A DNA stretch of 18,082 nt. It comes from Candidatus Delongbacteria bacterium (GTDB taxonomy: Bacteria > Delongbacteria > UBA4055). Below, one piece after another: positions 1-6,219 of the stretch (the first letter of the stretch is position 1; every line of letters starts with the position of its first letter). The position numbers and the translations under genes are program-made. The stretch covers positions 1-18,082 of the forward strand of contig JAFGUL010000153.1 in the NCBI GenBank assembly GCA_016938535.1, written 5' to 3'. The notes below the pieces were generated by a model, which was not told the origin of the DNA, did no database searches, and was given only the letters and a program-made list of their open reading frames with translations.

Positions 1-72
1 ACTCCCGAGAGGAGTTGAACCTCCGACCAATGGTTTAGGAAACCACTGCTCTATCCACTGAGCTACGGGAGC
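1..72 (-). tRNA. tRNA-Arg (anticodon CCT)
   Basis: Read on the minus strand this folds as a cloverleaf. The acceptor stem is GCTCCCG against CGGGAGT, with a G-U closing pair. The D-arm begins TAGCTC and the T-loop is TTCAACT. The anticodon stem GTGGT/ACCAT encloses the loop TTCCTAA, giving anticodon CCT, which reads the AGG arginine codon. The gene runs to the window edge, so the discriminator base and any encoded CCA lie outside. Confidence 0.95.
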
Positions 73-95
73 AACATTCTATTTTAAGAGTACCG

Positions 96-124
96 AATAT
101 AAGGAAATGAGTTCAGATTGTCAA
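96..124 (-). promoter_or_regulatory. Promoter of tRNA-Arg
   Basis: On the minus strand there is TTGACA (119-124), a 17-bp spacer and TATATT (96-101). This is a near-consensus sigma-70-type promoter. Transcription would start near position 89, about 17 nt before the tRNA 5' end at 72. It lies in the gap between the lipoprotein gene and the tRNA, so the tRNA has its own promoter. Confidence 0.8.
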
Positions 125-134
125 TAATTTTATG

Positions 135-698
135 CTAATATGCGTAGGGTTCTTTAAGGCTGCTGAAGCTTTTATTCCCCGAGGAAGAAACATCTGTCCA
201 TGTTCTGATGTACCAGAAGAGTGAATTGATCTTGATAAGATCGAATATGAAAGTTCCTTTTATTTCGTATGATGTTTCGCCTTTTGTTACATTCATTCTG
301 TAATCTACATTCAACTCAACAGATTCTGAAGTTTCTCCCGGAATGTCGTATGATAATTCAATCTCGGAAAATCCGATGGAGTCGTTCTTTATTCCGGTGA
401 TAAAATATTTTTCATTTTCTATATTCCATTCATAAAATCTGCTTTGTTCAACATCAGAAGCCTGCGAAATAAATGTATAACTGTCTTCATGGTCAGGCAG
501 ATTAAGAAAAAGAGATTCATACCTGTAAAGGTCAAGTGTCAAAAGCGAAGTCTTAAAACTTATGACTAGATCTTCGGCGGTTTCATTGTAAACACCTTCA
601 TTGTTACCGTCCGGGTTCTCGGGATCTCTTGTGCTGAAAATATCAGAGCATGAAACTGTCACTAAGAGAAATAATATTACGGATAAAAATCTTGCCAT
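135..698 (-). CDS. Small exported lipoprotein, possibly NTF2-like fold
   Basis: The 187-aa product begins with a short hydrophobic signal ending in the lipobox VTVSC, so Cys17 should be lipidated after signal peptidase II cleavage. The following stretch (about residues 20-35, rich in D, N, E and P) is a flexible linker. The rest, with alternating beta-type segments and the pattern FWYIRTWTD near residues 160-168, resembles NTF2-like lipoproteins; that fold is my inference from pattern only. The start is supported by AAAGG about 6 nt upstream and by a well-formed promoter at 733-761. No partner gene lies downstream except the independently promoted tRNA-Arg. The substrate and role are unknown; it could equally be a lineage-specific envelope protein. 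Confidence 0.75.
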   Translation of the reverse strand: MARFLSVILFLLVTVSCSDIFSTRDPENPDGNNEGVYNETAEDLVISFKTSLLTLDLYRYESLFLNLPDHEDSYTFISQASDVEQSRFYEWNIENEKYFITGIKNDSIGFSEIELSYDIPGETSESVELNVDYRMNVTKGETSYEIKGTFIFDLIKINSLFWYIRTWTDVSSSGNKSFSSLKEPYAY

Positions 699-720
699 AT
701 CAACCTTTTTTTGATATATT
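692..720 (+). promoter_or_regulatory. Promoter of the 73-aa protein/flippase/ECF sigma operon
   Basis: TTGCCA (692-697), a 17-bp spacer and TATATT (715-720) followed by CG. Transcription would begin near 727, giving an untranslated leader of roughly 54 nt before the ATG at 781. The -35 box overlaps the first codons of the divergent lipoprotein gene. No other convincing promoter is seen before 3114, so it may drive all four genes. Confidence 0.6.
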
Positions 721-732
721 CGCCCGATAGTA

Positions 733-761
733 AATATAATCTGAACAGCTGTTTAAGTCAA
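733..761 (-). promoter_or_regulatory. Promoter of the lipoprotein gene
   Basis: On the minus strand there is TTGACT (756-761), a 17-bp spacer and TATATT (733-738), with a predicted start near 726 and a leader of about 28 nt. It faces the plus-strand promoter at 692-720, and the two predicted start points are practically adjacent. The two -10 boxes are separated by only 12 bp. Confidence 0.65.
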
Positions 762-780
762 CAATTATACAGGAGAAAAG

Positions 781-1002
781 ATGCTGTCTTTTAAAAAGAA
801 AAACCAGAATGAACCGAAGATCGATCTGTCGGTGGAAAAACTCGCGCTGACGAACACCATAACTCTCGAAGGCCTTATACAGGTTCTTCTGAAGAATAAG
901 CTGATCAAACAGGAAGAACTTCTTGAAGAGATCAAAAAGATGAGGAATCACACAACAATTCTTTCTGACGAAAATAAAGATCAGCATAAAAAAGGAGAAT
1001 AA
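781..1002 (+). CDS. 73-aa hypothetical protein, first gene of ECF sigma operon
   Basis: I do not recognise a family. The ATG at 781 follows an AGGAGA Shine-Dalgarno site with good spacing, which supports a real gene over the antisense reading. The product is highly charged and soluble, with no signal peptide or membrane segment. Residues 15-55 should form amphipathic helices (pattern LEGLIQVLLKNKLI, then KQEELLEEIKKM), a helix-turn-helix pair suited to protein contact. The ends are Lys-rich (KKKNQ at the start, HKKGE at the end). Its stop is 12 nt before the flippase-like gene, so the two are almost certainly cotranscribed and probably translationally coupled. It could be a small regulator or adaptor of the membrane protein or sigma factor; this is inference from position. 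Confidence 0.75.
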   Translation: MLSFKKKNQNEPKIDLSVEKLALTNTITLEGLIQVLLKNKLIKQEELLEEIKKMRNHTTILSDENKDQHKKGE

Positions 1003-1014
1003 TCCCCGGTATTT

Positions 1015-1962
1015 ATGAGAAAAAGCATCCTGAATATTTTAAAAACGATTCTTTTCCTGACCGTCATCTGGTTCCTTTATAAGAGTATCTCGGCTAATTT
1101 CGACAAGATAAAAGAGATCAATTATTCTAATTATGACCCTAAATATATGTTCTTTTCGGTGATCACGCTGTTCGTTTCACTTGTCTATCCGGTATTCGTA
1201 TGGAAATATCTGATCCGTTCTATGGGTGAAAAGATAAACACACTCAGTGCTTTGAGGATCTGGTTCATATCAAATCTGGGCAGATACATACCCGGAAAAG
1301 TATTTCAGGTCGCGGGGCTGGTTTACCTGACTGGCGGAGAGGGGATCAGCAGGTCCAAAGCAGTTCAAAGCGTACTTTATTCTCAGATAACAGCGAACGG
1401 TCTGGGGCTTTTCATGGGTCTGGGACTTTTATCTCTTAACAGCGGTGAAGGCTCTTTTCCAAATCACTTTCATATCATCCTGATACTGATAGCTGTTTTT
1501 ATTATGATCATTTGGTTTCCTGCGCTTTTTATGCGATCATCAAATTTTATGCTTAAACGAATGAAGAAAGAAACAATCGAGCAGTCGGTAAGTCAAAAGA
1601 GTTATATGATATATCTGATCCTGCAGATTATAAACTGGCTCCTTATGAGTCTGGCCTTTTTGTTTTTAATATCCTCATATACAAATATTTCTCTCGTTAA
1701 GGAACCTGCACTTATGTTCATACTGCCTTTAAGCTGGACGATCGGACTTCTAGCCGTTTTTGCTCCGGGCGGGGTCGGTGTAAGAGAAGGGGCGATGTCT
1801 TACTGGCTGAGTTTGTTCATCCCTATTCAGTACGCGCTTGTATTACCCTGGATTTACAGACTTCTCAATACAATGATTGAAATTATACTAACAGTGATCT
1901 TTGCTTCCGCATATAAAAAGCCTGTAAAAACCGGTATCGCGAATTTGAACGAACAAAAATAA
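1015..1962 (+). CDS. YbhN/UPF0104-type integral membrane protein (flippase-like, LPG synthase TM domain family)
   Basis: The 315-aa product has about eight hydrophobic segments and lacks the soluble acyl/aminoacyl-transferase domain of full MprF. Two family signatures are visible: GRYIPGK at residues 89-95 and PGGVGVREG at 251-259. These mark the family that includes the flippase half of lysyl-phosphatidylglycerol synthase and YbhN-like proteins (COG0392-type). Members are thought to move or bind lipids in the inner membrane; the lipid handled here cannot be read from sequence. The ATG at 1015 has only a distant GGAG (about 18 nt upstream) but follows the preceding stop (1000-1002) closely, which suggests translational coupling. 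An ECF sigma factor follows 19 nt later, which places the gene in an envelope-stress context. Confidence 0.85.
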   Translation: MRKSILNILKTILFLTVIWFLYKSISANFDKIKEINYSNYDPKYMFFSVITLFVSLVYPVFVWKYLIRSMGEKINTLSALRIWFISNLGRYIPGKVFQVAGLVYLTGGEGISRSKAVQSVLYSQITANGLGLFMGLGLLSLNSGEGSFPNHFHIILILIAVFIMIIWFPALFMRSSNFMLKRMKKETIEQSVSQKSYMIYLILQIINWLLMSLAFLFLISSYTNISLVKEPALMFILPLSWTIGLLAVFAPGGVGVREGAMSYWLSLFIPIQYALVLPWIYRLLNTMIEIILTVIFASAYKKPVKTGIANLNEQK

Positions 1963-1981
1963 AATTTAGTAAGTTTAAGAT

Positions 1982-2575
1982 ATGGAAAATAGAGAAATGG
2001 GCATGCTTGAATTAAAAAAAATGACTGACGAAGAACTTATGTTCCGGTTTCAGAACGGGGACGAGGATTCATACAATGAGCTTGTACAAAGGTATAAGAA
2101 CAAGCTTATGAATCATATATTCTATTATATGAAGGACAGGGAATCAGCCGAGGACATTGTTCAGGACACATTCATAAGGGTATATCTCAATAAGGAAAAG
2201 TACAAAGAAATTGCGAAAGTTTCTACATGGATATATACAATAGCAATAAATCTCGCCAAGACAGCTCTTTCAAGGTCAGCCAAAATGAATTCATTTTCGA
2301 TCACAGGTAAAGACGGTGAAAATGACTATGAGATAAAAGATAAAAATTCATCAACCGACGAACCTGTAATAAAAAATGAACTTAATGAGATAATCATGAG
2401 TACAATAGACAACCTTGAAGAAAAATTCAGGGAGATCGTGAGGCTGAGAGACATAGACGAGATGAGTTACGAAGAAATTGCAGCGCTCCTTCAAATACCA
2501 ACCGGAACCGTAAAATCGAGACTGAACAGGGCAAGACTGAATCTTCGAGACGCTCTGATCGATCATATAAAATAG
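1982..2575 (+). CDS. RNA polymerase sigma factor, ECF (RpoE-like) family
   Basis: The 197-aa length and two-domain layout are typical of ECF sigma factors. Region 2 spans about residues 28-95, with the core-binding pattern SAEDIVQDTFIRVY and then STWIYTIAINLAK. A charged linker (about 100-135) leads to region 4 (about 137-190), where MSYEEIAALLQIPTGTVKSR is the helix-turn-helix that reads the -35 element. Regions 1.1 and 3 are absent, as expected for the family. The start is uncertain: the ATG at 1982 lacks a clear ribosome-binding site, and Met7 or Met9 could also start. The anti-sigma gene follows 26 nt downstream, the standard pairing in which the sigma factor is held inactive at the membrane. 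I see no obvious autoregulated ECF promoter upstream; expression probably comes from 692-720. Confidence 0.95.
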   Translation: MENREMGMLELKKMTDEELMFRFQNGDEDSYNELVQRYKNKLMNHIFYYMKDRESAEDIVQDTFIRVYLNKEKYKEIAKVSTWIYTIAINLAKTALSRSAKMNSFSITGKDGENDYEIKDKNSSTDEPVIKNELNEIIMSTIDNLEEKFREIVRLRDIDEMSYEEIAALLQIPTGTVKSRLNRARLNLRDALIDHIK

Positions 2576-2601
2576 AAAAAATTTAACCGTCGGAGTAAAA
2601 G

Positions 2602-3114
2602 ATGGAAAAATGCGCCAAAATAGAAGAAATGATCCTGAATGATAATCTGGAACTGGACATTGAATGCGAATCAAATGAGGAAATCGGTAAACACCTCAGT
2701 TCGTGTGAAATTTGCAGTGCTCTGGTGAGAGAAATAAAACAGGTTTCAGAAAAGATCAAAGGGTTAGACAGGATCAGCGTTTCGGACAATTTTGACGAGA
2801 GATTAAGGATGAAAATCAGCCAGTTGAAGACTGAAGACAAGAAAAGACCTCCGGTTACTGTACCTTTCTTCACGAAGTTTGCTTATTACGGTGCGGGTAT
2901 TGCTGCTATGATCATAGGATTTTTCTACCTTTCAACTACAGGAATTTTGGACAGCGGTAACGGAACATCTCCTCAGATATCACCGGTTGTTCAGGTGGCA
3001 TCGGCGGATACCGAAACGGAAACAGGCAAAACTATTGCCGACTCTCTCGAAAACCTCAAGAAAAATGTAATAGATGACGAAGATATGAGAATGAGGGTAA
3101 GTACCGGAGAATGA
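2602..3114 (+). CDS. Membrane-anchored anti-sigma factor with ZAS-type zinc finger
   Basis: The 170-aa protein has an N-terminal cytoplasmic part carrying HLSSCEIC (His31, Cys35, Cys38), the H-x3-C-x2-C core of zinc-binding anti-sigma domains. A conserved upstream Cys (Cys4) may help bind metal. A membrane helix follows at about residues 93-115, then about 55 residues of Ser/Thr/Asp/Glu-rich exported tail. The start is supported by CGGAG about 8 nt upstream of the ATG. It directly follows the ECF sigma gene, so its likely partner is that protein: the zinc-finger domain would mask the sigma factor, and signal-dependent proteolysis or redox change at the finger would release it. The signal sensed is not evident. 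A terminator closes the operon directly downstream. Confidence 0.9.
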   Translation: MEKCAKIEEMILNDNLELDIECESNEEIGKHLSSCEICSALVREIKQVSEKIKGLDRISVSDNFDERLRMKISQLKTEDKKRPPVTVPFFTKFAYYGAGIAAMIIGFFYLSTTGILDSGNGTSPQISPVVQVASADTETETGKTIADSLENLKKNVIDDEDMRMRVSTGE

Positions 3115-3139
3115 ATCGTTAAGCAGAAAAATAAGACGG

Positions 3140-3167
3140 AAAAAGAGCGGCTAATGCCGCTCTTTTT
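3140..3167 (+). terminator. Rho-independent terminator of the ECF sigma operon
   Basis: A perfect 12-bp inverted repeat (3140-3151 and 3156-3167) with core AGAGCGGC/GCCGCTCT and loop TAAT. The 3' arm ends in five T. The 5' arm starts with A, so it could also stop minus-strand transcription. It sits 25 nt after the anti-sigma stop and 2 nt before the next promoter. Confidence 0.9.
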
Positions 3168-3169
3168 GT

Positions 3170-3198
3170 TTGCTAAAAAGACTTTAAATGACTATATT
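3170..3198 (+). promoter_or_regulatory. Promoter of the rlmH-pdxJ operon
   Basis: TTGCTA (3170-3175), a 17-bp spacer and TATATT (3193-3198), with a predicted start near 3205, about 23 nt before the TTG start at 3228. It begins directly after the preceding terminator, so transcription units are packed tightly here. Confidence 0.65.
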
Positions 3199-3227
3199 TA
3201 GCAGGTTAAAAAAATAAGGAAATTATC

Positions 3228-3407
3228 TTGAATAATAAAATTTTACCGATAATAGACAACTCGAGAAAACTTCCCACTTTCTATGCCGCAAAGAATCTTA
3301 CAAGGAATGACATAGAGGAAATAGTCAGGCTTTATGAATATATTTTGAACCCTGAAATAAAAAACATCAGACCTGTAAAAGAAAAAACAGAACAGATCGA
3401 AAATTGA
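3228..3407 (+). CDS. 59-aa hypothetical protein, TTG start, overlapping rlmH
   Basis: An uninterrupted frame of 59 codons starts at TTG 3228, placed 7 nt after an AAGGA Shine-Dalgarno site (3216-3220), and ends at the TGA 3405-3407. That stop shares the sequence TTGA with the TTG start of rlmH, the usual sign of translational coupling. The product begins MNNKILPIID and has a predicted helix around residues 27-41 (RNDIEEIVRLYEYIL), with a charged tail rich in K and E. There is no signal peptide, membrane segment or recognised domain. The good ribosome-binding site, the promoter upstream and the 4-nt overlap make a real small gene more likely than leader sequence. Function unknown. Confidence 0.65.
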   Translation: MNNKILPIIDNSRKLPTFYAAKNLTRNDIEEIVRLYEYILNPEIKNIRPVKEKTEQIEN

Positions 3408-3862
3408 AGATAATGTTCCTGGGCATCGGAAAGACAAAGCAGAAATTTCTGTCTGAGGGAATTGACAGATACAAAAAACTTCTTTTTAACTCGGCTTCAA
3501 TTGAAGAAAAATATCTGAAAGAAGAGGATGAGAACCGTCCCGAGAGTATTCAAAAAGAAACTGCAGCCCTTATCAGGAATATTCCTTCGGGCTTTTACAG
3601 GATTCTGCTGGATGTCAATGGCGAAAGATTCAGTTCGGAGAAGTTCAGTGAATATCTCGGAGATCTCAAAGACCGGTCTTTGAAGGGAGTTGTGTTCATT
3701 ATCGGGGGATCGAACGGCGTCGGAAATGAATTGAGGGATGCGTCCGACCTCCGGCTTTCTTTTTCAGACTTCACAATGACCCATCAGATGATAAGACTGT
3801 TTCTTGTCGAGCAGATTTACAGGGCATTCTCAATAATGAGCAATAAAAAATACCATAAATAA
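3404..3862 (+). CDS. rlmH: 23S rRNA (pseudouridine1915-N3)-methyltransferase RlmH
   Basis: The 152-aa product is a full-length RlmH of the SPOUT (alpha/beta knot) family, which methylates N3 of pseudouridine 1915 in helix 69 of 23S rRNA using S-adenosylmethionine. Visible signatures are the start MKIMFLGIGK, the SAM-binding knot IIGGSNGVG (residues 99-107), the segment MTHQMIRLFLVEQIYRAFSIM and the C-terminal YHK, all matching the family in order. I chose the TTG at 3404 over the ATG at 3413 because the conserved N-terminal beta strand begins MKI, as in other RlmH proteins. TTG also overlaps the upstream 59-aa gene's stop. It should act as a homodimer on 70S ribosomes. Identification is secure. 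Confidence 0.96.
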   Translation: MKIMFLGIGKTKQKFLSEGIDRYKKLLFNSASIEEKYLKEEDENRPESIQKETAALIRNIPSGFYRILLDVNGERFSSEKFSEYLGDLKDRSLKGVVFIIGGSNGVGNELRDASDLRLSFSDFTMTHQMIRLFLVEQIYRAFSIMSNKKYHK

Positions 3863-3879
3863 ACAGGGCGGACAGATCT

Positions 3880-4623
3880 ATGCGTAACATTATCATAACT
3901 ATACTTGTAGCCGCAGGGGTTTCAACCGGACTGATCTTCCTTATGAAAGGAAATTATGCATTTCCAATACTCATAGGAATATTATCGGCGGTCATAGTAT
4001 TTATCATACTTACAAGAAAAGCCACAAAGGAGCTTGAAGCGATCAATGAAAAGGCCCAGAAAGCACTTTATGCACAGAAATTCGACAGGGCACTAAGAAT
4101 ATACGAAAGCGGTTTGTCTCTCGGAAAGAAAAGTCCTTTCATCGTTGGCCAGATCCACGGACTTATCGGCATGATCCACTTCATAAGAAAAGACTACGAA
4201 AATGCCAAGCCTTCACTAATAAAATCGTCTTCAATGAACTGGGTGGCCAAAGGAATGCTCGCAGTGGTCTGTCTGAACGAAAAGAAATATGACGAGATGG
4301 AAAAATATTTAAAGATCGTAATTACATCAGGAAAAAAAGAAGCACTTGCATGGGCATTATACGCTTACTGTCTGGACAAAATTAACAAAAGAGATGAAGC
4401 GATAAAGGTTCTGGAAGAAGGTAATAAGAAACTTAAAGAAACAGACGAGAGGATCAAGACCAATATTATCGAGCTTAAGAACAACAGGCGGATGAGAATG
4501 AAGCAGTTCGGTGATGCATGGTACCAGTTCATGCTAGAAAGACCTTCCGCTAAAAGGGTGAACCAGCAGCCCGGAATGGGCGGGCATGGAGCTTTCAAAA
4601 AGAATGCAATGTACAGAGGTTAA
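3880..4623 (+). CDS. Membrane-anchored tetratricopeptide repeat protein
   Basis: The 247-aa protein starts with two close hydrophobic helices (about residues 3-22 and 27-46), forming a hairpin anchor that should leave the rest in the cytoplasm. Residues 52-190 hold about four TPR-like helical pairs. The first is the clearest (AQKALYAQKFDRALRIYESGL), and the last includes CLDKINKRDEAIKVLEEGNK. The C-terminal 50 residues are basic and disordered (many R, K, Q, G). TPR domains are protein-interaction scaffolds, so no enzyme role is implied. It lies 17 nt after rlmH and 21 nt before pdxJ, so it belongs to that operon, but the link to either is not obvious. The start is the first ATG of the frame; upstream GGGCGGA is a weak ribosome-binding site. 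Confidence 0.8.
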   Translation: MRNIIITILVAAGVSTGLIFLMKGNYAFPILIGILSAVIVFIILTRKATKELEAINEKAQKALYAQKFDRALRIYESGLSLGKKSPFIVGQIHGLIGMIHFIRKDYENAKPSLIKSSSMNWVAKGMLAVVCLNEKKYDEMEKYLKIVITSGKKEALAWALYAYCLDKINKRDEAIKVLEEGNKKLKETDERIKTNIIELKNNRRMRMKQFGDAWYQFMLERPSAKRVNQQPGMGGHGAFKKNAMYRG

Positions 4624-4644
4624 CCGATAAAAAAGGAGACCATT

Positions 4645-5355
4645 ATGAGACTGGGCGTGAATATTGATCATATTGCCACTATCCGCGAGGCCAGAAAAAC
4701 CTATGAGCCGGATCCTGTTGCGGCTGCTGTGTTGTGTGATCTTGCAGGTGCTGACGGAATAGTGTGTCATTTAAGGGAAGACAGAAGGCATATAAATGAC
4801 GATGACCTCAGAAGGATAAGAGAGACTGTAAAGAGCCACCTTAACCTCGAAATGGCCGCAAATGACGACATGGTCAGAATTGCAACAAAGATAAAACCTG
4901 AAACGGTGACTCTTGTGCCTGAAAAAAGGGAAGAACTTACAACCGAAGGCGGACTTGATGTTGCGGGTCTTAAAGATCATTTGAGAGATGTTGTTTTTAG
5001 ACTAAAAAGCGCAGGTATAAAAGTATCTGTCTTTGTTGATCCTGATATCTCTCAGATAAAGCAGTGTGCAAACATTGAAGCTGATATTATTGAAATACAC
5101 ACCGGTCATTACGCCAACGCAAATACTGATTCCGATGTACTTGAAGAGTTCGAGAAGATCAAGCACGCGGCCGTTTATGCAGCGAAACTCGGTCTGATGG
5201 TAAGCGCTGGTCACGGTCTCAATTATCACAATGTAAAAGATATAGTCGAGATCGAAGAAATTGAAGAGTTGAATATCGGACATTCGATCATTTCAAGATC
5301 TGTTTTCACAGGAATGGATAAAGCTGTAAAGGATATGATCGCTCTTATTAATTAG
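4645..5355 (+). CDS. pdxJ: Pyridoxine 5'-phosphate synthase PdxJ
   Basis: The 236-aa product is a complete PdxJ, the TIM-barrel enzyme that condenses 1-deoxy-D-xylulose 5-phosphate with the amino-ketone made by PdxA to give pyridoxine 5'-phosphate, in the DXP-dependent route to vitamin B6. Family signatures are present: LGVNIDHIATIREAR at the N terminus, GADGIVCHLREDRRHI around residues 34-51, LNLEMA at 66-71, TLVPEKR at 89-95, EIHTGHYA near 145-152, and the C-terminal AGHGLNYHNV and ELNIGHSIISRSVF. The start follows a strong AAAGGAGA site. The gene is last in the rlmH operon. Its stop lies 3 nt from the end of the convergent nuclease gene, with no visible terminator between them. No other B6 gene is in the window. 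Confidence 0.97.
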   Translation: MRLGVNIDHIATIREARKTYEPDPVAAAVLCDLAGADGIVCHLREDRRHINDDDLRRIRETVKSHLNLEMAANDDMVRIATKIKPETVTLVPEKREELTTEGGLDVAGLKDHLRDVVFRLKSAGIKVSVFVDPDISQIKQCANIEADIIEIHTGHYANANTDSDVLEEFEKIKHAAVYAAKLGLMVSAGHGLNYHNVKDIVEIEEIEELNIGHSIISRSVFTGMDKAVKDMIALIN

Positions 5356-5358
5356 ATA

Positions 5359-6219
5359 TTACTCTTTCCAGCCGGACGGCAGCGGAGCAAGTTTGGACTC
5401 GAAAACATTCTCGATGCTGTCTTCAAGCTCATGAAAAAAATCCAGTCCGGTCAGAGATTCAACACTGTCAATATCCGCAAGATAGTCTTCGGGGTTCAGG
5501 CTCTTCGAATAATGGTCAAGTAAGAATGCGACAGGCAGAAATCCGTCACCGGTTTTAAGTATCACGATCTTGTAAAAACCGTCGGGGATCTCGATCTTGT
5601 TTTTGATCTTGGTAATTTTATTGTCAAAATACGGTCCGACTATCAACCACGATTCATCATAATTACGGGTGAGATTTATAGCTGTCTGCTCTATCTTACT
5701 CCAGACTACACGGTTAAAGTCAGGTTTCTGAGGAGAGATATTCGTAAAATAACAGGCTTCAAGTTCGCATTTCAAACTTCGACCCTTCATGTTTGACTGT
5801 CTGGCAAGATGCCCCCTGTCGTAACCGCTTCTTGTGTAATCGCTGTTGACTGCGGTCTGGTGTCTTTCAAGCCTTGGATCTGGAGCGAATTTACGCTCTT
5901 TAAGATATTTTTTCCCATAGATATATTCTTTCTTGAGGTTGTAACTCACCCATCTCGGGTTCAGCTTTAATGTATCATAACCTGAAACATAACCTTCATA
6001 CTCGAATACCACTACATCATGACCTTCGGGATATCCCCAGAGAATGTGATCTTGGTCTGATTCAATATATGCTGAAACGGGACTCTGTCTTTCAAGTCGT
6101 GGTTTGTGAATAAAAAAATACCAGATACAGAATATTAAAAATACAAAAAGAAATATTTTTAATTTATTCTTCAATCTTTTGCACCGGATCTGAGTGTTCT
6201 GACGAATATCTTCATCCAT
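5359..6219 (-). CDS. Membrane-anchored DNA/RNA non-specific endonuclease (beta-beta-alpha metal, NUC1 type)
   Basis: In the 286-aa reading, residues about 21-37 form one hydrophobic helix, a signal anchor or uncleaved signal that should place the enzyme outside the cytoplasmic membrane. The nuclease core follows. It has GYDRGHLA with D134-R135-G136-H137 (His137 the general base), then TNISPQKPDFNRVVW with Asn169 as the expected metal ligand, and Glu177 on the metal helix. This matches NucA/EndA-type sugar-non-specific nucleases, which cut DNA and RNA with one Mg2+. Likely jobs are nutrient scavenging from extracellular DNA or DNA uptake. Start choice: the ATG at 6219 has AGGA 5 nt upstream but overlaps the methyltransferase by 49 nt. 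A TTG at 6174 (codon 16, 271 aa) would overlap by TTGA only and place the membrane helix near the N terminus. Confidence 0.88.
   Translation of the reverse strand: MDEDIRQNTQIRCKRLKNKLKIFLFVFLIFCIWYFFIHKPRLERQSPVSAYIESDQDHILWGYPEGHDVVVFEYEGYVSGYDTLKLNPRWVSYNLKKEYIYGKKYLKERKFAPDPRLERHQTAVNSDYTRSGYDRGHLARQSNMKGRSLKCELEACYFTNISPQKPDFNRVVWSKIEQTAINLTRNYDESWLIVGPYFDNKITKIKNKIEIPDGFYKIVILKTGDGFLPVAFLLDHYSKSLNPEDYLADIDSVESLTGLDFFHELEDSIENVFESKLAPLPSGWKE

Noticed and set aside
3680..3862. Frame starting at the ATG 3413 as the rlmH start
   Set aside because: It would remove the conserved MKI beginning of the first beta strand; the TTG at 3404 restores it and overlaps the upstream stop.
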